Of a stretch of DNA of 9,596 nt, positions 5,756-9,596 are shown in pieces. The DNA is taken from assembly GCA_937927675.1 (NCBI GenBank), contig CALBSG010000153.1, positions 1-9,596 of the forward strand, read 5' to 3'. The stretch's first letter is position 1. The number at the start of each line of letters is the position of its first letter. A program made the translations under genes and the position numbers. This DNA comes from an uncultured Paracoccaceae bacterium. Lineage in GTDB: Bacteria > Pseudomonadota > Alphaproteobacteria > Rhodobacterales > Rhodobacteraceae. Under the pieces are notes generated by a model. That model was given only the letters and a program-made list of their open reading frames with translations, made no database searches and was not told the origin of the DNA.

Positions 5756-6466
5756 TCAATCGCCTTTGGGCAAAAGCCCGCGCAAGGCGTCAAACGGGCT
5801 TTGCGGCTTGGTCGGGGCGGCGGGTTTAGACGATTTTTGTTGCGGCTCTGCCGTGTTTTGCGCCCCGGCGCCCTCTCCCCCGGTGCCAGAGTTGCGGGCC
5901 GGTGCCGTGCGCAGGGCCACCGCGTTCAAAAACTTTGCCGCGTCACCCGCGGCCAGTGCCACGGCCCCGTCGGAAATGCCGCGCAACAGATCGTCGAGCC
6001 ACTCTTGATCGGCCTTGGCGAAATCATGCAGCACATAGCCCGCCACCGCGTCCTTATGACCGGGGTGACCGATGCCCAGCCGCACGCGGTTATACGCTTC
6101 GCCCAGATGCTGGTGGATCGAGCGCAGCCCGTTATGCCCGGCATGCCCGCCGCCAGATTTCACCCGGGCCTTGCCGGGGGCAAGGTCCAGCTCGTCATGA
6201 AAAACCGTGACTTCGTTCAGGGCAAGCTTGTAAAAGGCCACCGCCGATTGCACCGACTGCCCCGACAGGTTCATGAAGGTCTCGGGCTTCAACAGCACCA
6301 CCTTCTCCAACCCCAGCCGCCCTTCGGCCGCCATCCCCTGATGCGCCTTTTTCCATGGACCAAAACCATGGTCCGCAGCGATCCGGTCCAGCGCCATAAA
6401 GCCGATGTTGTGGCGGTTTCCCGCATATTTCGCGCCCGGATTGCCAAGCCCAACGAAAAGCCGCAT
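5756..6466 (-). CDS. pth: Peptidyl-tRNA hydrolase
   Basis: This enzyme cleaves peptidyl-tRNA released from stalled ribosomes and recycles the tRNA in the cytoplasm. The 236-residue protein shows the full bacterial Pth set: GLGNPG at 6-11 with Asn9, catalytic His19 in NRHNIGF, Asn66 in KPETFMNLSG, Asp91 in HDELDL, and GGGHAGHNGLRS at 105-116 with Asn112. The catalytic domain ends near residue 185. The remaining 50 or so residues are Ala/Gly/Thr/Pro/Gln-rich low-complexity sequence ending in FDALRGLLPKGD, an extension seen in alphaproteobacterial Pth. AAGGAG lies nine bases before the ATG. rplY, often directly upstream of pth, is on the same strand but separated here by two opposite-strand genes. 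The serine hydrolase follows. Confidence 0.97.
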   Translation of the reverse strand: MRLFVGLGNPGAKYAGNRHNIGFMALDRIAADHGFGPWKKAHQGMAAEGRLGLEKVVLLKPETFMNLSGQSVQSAVAFYKLALNEVTVFHDELDLAPGKARVKSGGGHAGHNGLRSIHQHLGEAYNRVRLGIGHPGHKDAVAGYVLHDFAKADQEWLDDLLRGISDGAVALAAGDAAKFLNAVALRTAPARNSGTGGEGAGAQNTAEPQQKSSKPAAPTKPQSPFDALRGLLPKGD

Positions 6467-6494
6467 GCCCCGATCTCCTTTAACAGCTTGGCAA

Positions 6495-6548
6495 TCTCAC
6501 GATGTGAGACCTATGGCAAGCGGCCCCGCTTGATGTGGCACCGCTTGA
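6495..6548. repeat. Cluster of dyads and a tandem repeat in the pth/glycosyltransferase divergent region
   Basis: The 106-base space between the two divergent starts holds three ordered elements. A perfect inverted repeat, TCTCAC-GAT-GTGAGA, lies at 6495-6509. A second, CAAGCGG-CC-CCGCTTG, lies at 6517-6532. CCGCTTGA then appears at 6526-6533 and again at 6541-6548, the two copies being 15 bases apart. These could be operator half-sites controlling one or both genes. No convincing -35/-10 pair was found for either direction. Confidence 0.4.
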
Positions 6549-6572
6549 CTTGGCCCCGGACGCGCGCCAGCT

Positions 6573-7604
6573 ATGGGCAAAACGGAGCAGCCATTGCGGA
6601 TCACAGTCGTCGCCTCGATGCGGAACGAGGGGCCCTTCATTGTGGAATGGGTCACGTGGTATCGCATGCTGGGGTTCACCGATATTGTGGTGGTCACCAA
6701 CGATTGCACCGACCATTCGCCCGACTTGCTGGATGCCTTGGCAGAGGCGAAATGGCTGCACCACCTGCGCTGCGATGTGCCGCCGGGCAAGAAGATCACG
6801 CAAGCCAAGCTCGCCGCCGCAACCAAGCACAAGGTGGTGCGACGGGCGGATTGGCTTTTGGCCTGCGATGTCGATGAATTTCTGGTCATCCACAAAGGCA
6901 GCGGTTTGATCCATGAGCTGATCGGGAAGACGCCGAAAGACGCGCCATTTCTGGCCATGGCCTTCAACTGGCGGATTTTTGGCACTGGTGGCGTCAAAGC
7001 GTTCGAGGACCGGCCCGTGCATCAGCAATTCGGTCTTGCCCTGCCACCGGGGCGCGCCGGGTTTGGCCAGATTAAGATGCTGCACCGACAACCGCGCTGG
7101 TTCCGGTCGTTGGGCGAGCATGGGCCGCGCGGTTGGGATCTGGAGCGTTATGGCCGCAGCCCCGAAGATGAGGGCATGTATCTGGTCAATGCCGAGGGGC
7201 GTGCCGTGCCGGGGTACACCCCCGAACTGCCCTATACCCGCGCAATGCCTAAGGGTTTTGCCACCCATAAGGTGGCGCAGATGAACCATTACATGCTGCG
7301 CTCGGCCGAAACCTTCAGCCTGAAGGCAGGCACCAAGGCACCGGTATCGCTGACCAACCGTTATACCGACACCTACTTTGCCCGCGCAGACCGCGCGCGT
7401 GAGCCGGACAGTTCGGCCTTTCGCTATGCGGTGCCGTTCTCGTCCCTGCAGGCCAAGGCAATGACGCTGCCGGGTGTGGCGCGCCTGCATGCCTTGTGTT
7501 GCGCCGATCATCTGCGGCTGATCGCGGAAAAGCACGGGCGGCGGGCCGAAGATGACCCGCGCTGGCACGCATTTTTGGCACAGGCCGAGGCAGCCGGGGC
7601 ATGA
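6573..7604 (+). CDS. Glycosyltransferase family 2-like protein (Glyco_tranf_2_4 type)
   Basis: The 343-residue protein has the GT-A start of small family-2-like transferases: a short beta strand, then RNEGPFIVEWVTWY at 17-30, and VVVTNDCTDHSPDLLD at 39-54. The metal/nucleotide-sugar motif DVDEF is at 99-103. A conserved MNHYMLRS segment at 237-244 is typical of this subgroup. There is no transmembrane segment or signal peptide, so it acts in the cytoplasm, probably adding a sugar to a surface polysaccharide or lipid acceptor that cannot be specified. The start at 6573 has only a weak ribosome binding site. The stop overlaps the ATG of the next gene (ATGA), so the two are translationally coupled. 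The pair lies on the opposite strand between rplY and pth, with 106 bases separating it from the divergent pth. Confidence 0.85.
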   Translation: MGKTEQPLRITVVASMRNEGPFIVEWVTWYRMLGFTDIVVVTNDCTDHSPDLLDALAEAKWLHHLRCDVPPGKKITQAKLAAATKHKVVRRADWLLACDVDEFLVIHKGSGLIHELIGKTPKDAPFLAMAFNWRIFGTGGVKAFEDRPVHQQFGLALPPGRAGFGQIKMLHRQPRWFRSLGEHGPRGWDLERYGRSPEDEGMYLVNAEGRAVPGYTPELPYTRAMPKGFATHKVAQMNHYMLRSAETFSLKAGTKAPVSLTNRYTDTYFARADRAREPDSSAFRYAVPFSSLQAKAMTLPGVARLHALCCADHLRLIAEKHGRRAEDDPRWHAFLAQAEAAGA

Positions 7605-8320
7605 ACCATCCCCCCTTTCGCCGGCTTTGGGACAGCGCCCCCTATGGCATTGAGTATCTTGAGGGTCAGGGCAGCGATCTGGTGATCTCCTTTTCCTCGA
7701 TCGGCCATGACCCAAGCCGCCCGCCCTCGCCTGAGTTTGTCGCGACCGCCACGGGGCGCGGCACGGGGAAACCGCCACGTCGGGCCTTGTTTGTCACCGA
7801 TGCCGGGCGGGGGTGGGCGAGCGATCCCGGTTTCGCCCCTGCCCTGCTTGGGGCGGTTGCGGCGGTGCGGCAGGTGGCAGAGATTGAGCGCATTGCCTGC
7901 GTCGGCCTGTCGATGGGCGGCTTTGCGGCGCTGGCGGCGATGCAGGTGTTGCCAGTGAGCGTGACCTTGGCCTTTGGGCCGCAGAACGGGGTGCTGGGCC
8001 GCGGGCCTGACCGCTGGTCGGACTGGACGCGCCGGATCCCCGCCGCCACCCCCTATCCCGTGGCCCCTTTGCCTACGCCGGGTCACGGCTGGGCCTGTAT
8101 GTTTCATGGTCTGCTTGATGACCAGCAAGAAGTCATGGCCTTTCCCTATCAGGCAGGGACCGACCACTTTCTGTTCGCCGATCAAAGCCACTCCAGCCTT
8201 GTGCCGCATCTGAAAGCCCGTGGCGTACTGGCCGGATTGCTGGAGGCCGCGCTGGCCGGTGACCGGCGGCGGCTGATCCGCATTGCAACGTCGGCCGGGG
8301 GGCAACGGCGCAAGGCATAA
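7601..8320 (+). CDS. Alpha/beta-hydrolase-like protein coupled to glycosyltransferase
   Basis: The 239-residue product has the nucleophile elbow GLSMGG at 102-107 (candidate Ser104), preceded by a hydrophobic strand and followed by a small-residue helix, as in the alpha/beta-hydrolase fold. An early strand DLVISFSS at 26-33 and a DAGRGW segment at 67-72 fit the oxyanion-loop region. Near the C-terminus, TDHFLFADQSHSSL offers Asp188, His189 and His197 as candidate acid/base residues. There is no signal peptide. The ATG overlaps the stop of the glycosyltransferase gene, which points to a common process, for example acyl removal or transfer on the glycan or its precursor. No specific substrate can be inferred. 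The gene ends 64 bases from the convergent rplY stop. Confidence 0.75.
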   Translation: MNHPPFRRLWDSAPYGIEYLEGQGSDLVISFSSIGHDPSRPPSPEFVATATGRGTGKPPRRALFVTDAGRGWASDPGFAPALLGAVAAVRQVAEIERIACVGLSMGGFAALAAMQVLPVSVTLAFGPQNGVLGRGPDRWSDWTRRIPAATPYPVAPLPTPGHGWACMFHGLLDDQQEVMAFPYQAGTDHFLFADQSHSSLVPHLKARGVLAGLLEAALAGDRRRLIRIATSAGGQRRKA

Positions 8321-8324
8321 GGCC

Positions 8325-8359
8325 AAAAGAAAAGGCGCGACAGGTTGCCCTGCCGCGCC
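8325..8359 (-). terminator. Intrinsic terminator of rplY
   Basis: On the minus strand, GGCGCGGCAGG, loop GCAA and CCTGTCGCGCC form an 11-position stem with one mismatch (plus 8334-8359). It is followed by TTTTCTTTT (plus 8333-8325). The hairpin begins 25 bases past the rplY stop codon, and its T-tract ends four bases from the convergent hydrolase stop. Confidence 0.8.
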
Positions 8360-8383
8360 CCGCTTTGCCCGAAGGCGAAAGAC

Positions 8384-8977
8384 TTATTCTTCGACCGAAG
8401 CCGCCAGACCCGACGGGGCTGCAATGTTCGCCACGGCGAAGTTGCGGTCCACGGTGGGCTTGGTGCCAGCCGGCAGAACGATATCATTGATGTGGATCAC
8501 ATCGCCGATTTGCTTGCCGGTCAGGTCCACGGTGATGTGATCCGGAATGTCGCCAGCGGTGACTTCCAGTTCCACTTCGTGACGCACGACGGTCAGGGTG
8601 CCGCCGCGCTTCAGGCCCGGCGAGGCTTCGTGGTTGACGAAGTCGACGTGAATGAAGAGTTCGATTTTCGAATCGTCATGGATGCGCAGGAAGTCGACGT
8701 GGGTCGGCAGATCGCGGACCACATCGCGCTGCACGCCGCGGCAGACGACATGAACGTCCGACTGGCCTTCAACCTTGAGGTTGAACAGCGACTGCAGGAA
8801 ACGGCCCTGCTTCAGGCGCTTCAAGAGGTAGTTGTAGTTGATGTTCAGAGCGACCGGCTCTTTGCCGTCGCCATAAACGATTGCGGGTACGTTGCCCTCA
8901 CGACGAGCTTGACGAGCGGCCCCCTTGCCTGTCCCCGTCCGTACCGCAGCGATGAAATCTTGTGCTTCACGAGCCAT
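8384..8977 (-). CDS. rplY: 50S ribosomal protein L25 (CTC/TL5 type)
   Basis: This 197-residue long-form L25 binds 5S rRNA at the central protuberance of the 50S subunit. The N-terminal L25 domain (about 1-95) includes the conserved RTGTGKGAARQARREGNVPA stretch at 13-32, then VYGDGKEP and the DVRDLPTHVDFLRI block. The C-terminal beta-rich TL5 domain (about 100-185) contains IELFIHVDFVNHEASPGLKRGG and ends in a typical acidic tail. Length and two-domain layout match the general stress protein CTC form of alphaproteobacteria. AGGAGA lies five bases before the ATG at 8977. It has its own terminator, and is divergent from an MFS gene. The pth gene usually next to it lies further downstream, beyond the opposite-strand pair. 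Confidence 0.97.
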   Translation of the reverse strand: MAREAQDFIAAVRTGTGKGAARQARREGNVPAIVYGDGKEPVALNINYNYLLKRLKQGRFLQSLFNLKVEGQSDVHVVCRGVQRDVVRDLPTHVDFLRIHDDSKIELFIHVDFVNHEASPGLKRGGTLTVVRHEVELEVTAGDIPDHITVDLTGKQIGDVIHINDIVLPAGTKPTVDRNFAVANIAAPSGLAASVEE

Positions 8978-9033
8978 GGTGTTCTCCTAATGTTACGCGC
9001 CATCCTCCAAGGGTGCATGGCGACCGTGGGCCG

Positions 9034-9063
9034 ATAACAGGGAATCGCCCCAAGGGAAAGCAA
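9034..9063 (-). promoter_or_regulatory. Candidate promoter of rplY
   Basis: On the minus strand, TTGCTT (plus 9058-9063) and TGTTAT (plus 9034-9039) lie 18 bases apart, with matches of 3/6 and 4/6. This would give a leader of about 50 bases. It is a weak visual match. Confidence 0.28.
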
Positions 9064-9159
9064 AAAAGCCGTCGCGGGCGGCAAAGCCGGTGTCGGCGCA
9101 GGACTAGCCCGACCGCGCCCAGCCGTCTAGGCAGAGGCTTGGCCGCAGGCGAGATTTTC

Positions 9160-9596
9160 ATGCCCTTTCTATCCCTTCTGACGATCTCCCGCCCGGCGGT
9201 GGCGGCCTTTGCCGCAATGGGCATCCTTTGGGGGTCTTTCGCCGCCGCCTTGCCCGATCTGATATCCATGCTGGGCGTGGACGAGGCCGAGATGGGGCTG
9301 TTGATGTTCCTGACGCCTGCGGCGGCGGTTTCGGCGATGCTGATCGCCCCTGCCGCGGGTCTGGCCTTTGGCCGCGTGGCGCTGCCTTTCGCGACGGCGC
9401 TGATGTGTTTGGGCTTTGCCCTGCCCGGACAGGCCATTGAAATCTGGATGTTTCCCATCGCCATGATGGCCTGCGGATTTGGCACCGGGTTGACCGATGT
9501 CTTGATGAACGCCCGCGTGGCCGCGATGGAGGCGTCGCGCGGTCTGCATCTGATGAACCTTTGCCATGCTGCCTATTCCTTTGGCTATGCGGGCGG
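9160..9596 (+). CDS. MFS transporter, N-terminal part (truncated by window edge)
   Basis: A frame from the ATG at 9160 stays open to the window end, giving 145 residues of a membrane protein. Hydrophobic helices appear at about 12-32, 45-65, 70-88 and 93-113, in the spacing of the first four helices of a major facilitator. A cytoplasmic-loop pattern follows: GTGLTDVLMNARVAAMEASRG, then HLMNLCHAAYSFGYAG. The (G/T)-x-D-x-x-M-N and H-x-x-(Y/F)-S-x-G features are typical of the YbjJ/fucose-permease-like branch. The cytoplasmic helix 2-3 motif is weak. A possible ribosome binding site (GGCGAGA) precedes the ATG. It is divergent from rplY, with 182 bases between the starts. The substrate is unknown. 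Confidence 0.85.
   Translation, partial: MPFLSLLTISRPAVAAFAAMGILWGSFAAALPDLISMLGVDEAEMGLLMFLTPAAAVSAMLIAPAAGLAFGRVALPFATALMCLGFALPGQAIEIWMFPIAMMACGFGTGLTDVLMNARVAAMEASRGLHLMNLCHAAYSFGYAG

Noticed and set aside
5360..6877. A 505-codon plus-strand open frame, the longest in the window
   Set aside because: It runs opposite the serine hydrolase and all of pth and then out of frame through the glycosyltransferase start. Pth catalytic residues on the other strand are intact, so this frame is a composition effect.
6480..8326. Two long minus-strand open frames (6480-7778 and 7508-8326) opposite the glycosyltransferase and hydrolase
   Set aside because: The plus-strand genes have conserved motifs (RNEG, DVDEF, GLSMGG) and an ATGA overlap. 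The opposite frames are Arg/Gly/His-rich and match nothing.
8363..8381. Second small hairpin (CTTTGCC / GGCGAAAG) near the rplY stop
   Set aside because: Short, with a bulge and no adjacent T-tract. The 8334-8359 hairpin with its T-tract explains termination better.
8345..9037. A 230-codon plus-strand open frame opposite rplY
   Set aside because: Antisense to an intact L25 gene with a strong ribosome binding site. Valine/aspartate-rich mirror translation.

Overview
The window looks like ordinary chromosome from a high-GC alphaproteobacterium, most likely Rhodobacteraceae/Paracoccaceae (Rhodobacter, Gemmobacter or Tabrizicola-like). This rests on the recognisable family types: an alphaproteobacterial L28, a CTC/TL5-type L25, a peptidyl-tRNA hydrolase with a low-complexity C-terminal tail, and a PCu(A)C chaperone with a His/Met-rich tail. 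No tRNA, rRNA, CRISPR array, insertion sequence or phage gene was seen. The species assignment is an inference from family resemblance by eye, not a search.

Left part (1-2436). A minus-strand gene at 51-953 is a chimera. Its first half is the FAD module normally found at the N-terminus of the fused oxidoreductase-SelD proteins of this family. Its second half is the catalytic half of a FolM/pteridine-reductase-like SDR enzyme. The two are joined in frame near 447-465. It overlaps by four bases (ATGA) the start of another minus-strand gene that leaves the window. Divergent from it is rpoN (sigma-54), away from its usual lptB/hpf/ptsN neighbours.

Middle part (2437-4081). rpmB (L28) has a good ribosome binding site, a candidate promoter and a textbook intrinsic terminator. 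It is followed by a two-gene secreted copper-handling unit: a small exported CxxC protein, then a PCu(A)C-type periplasmic copper chaperone.

Right part (4082-9596). On the minus strand lie rplY (L25), pth, a membrane-anchored beta-lactamase-fold serine hydrolase and a small exported four-cysteine protein. Between rplY and pth, on the opposite strand, sits a translationally coupled pair: a family-2-like glycosyltransferase and an alpha/beta-hydrolase-like protein. The rplY transcript ends at a hairpin plus T-tract just past the end of that pair. A truncated MFS transporter gene, divergent from rplY, runs off the right edge.

The most notable item is the chimeric oxidoreductase. It is either a real gene fusion produced by deletion or an assembly join, and the sequence alone cannot decide. 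No complete new multi-gene defence or metabolic system is evident. The glycosyltransferase-hydrolase pair and the CxxC-PCu(A)C pair are the best candidates for under-described small functional units.
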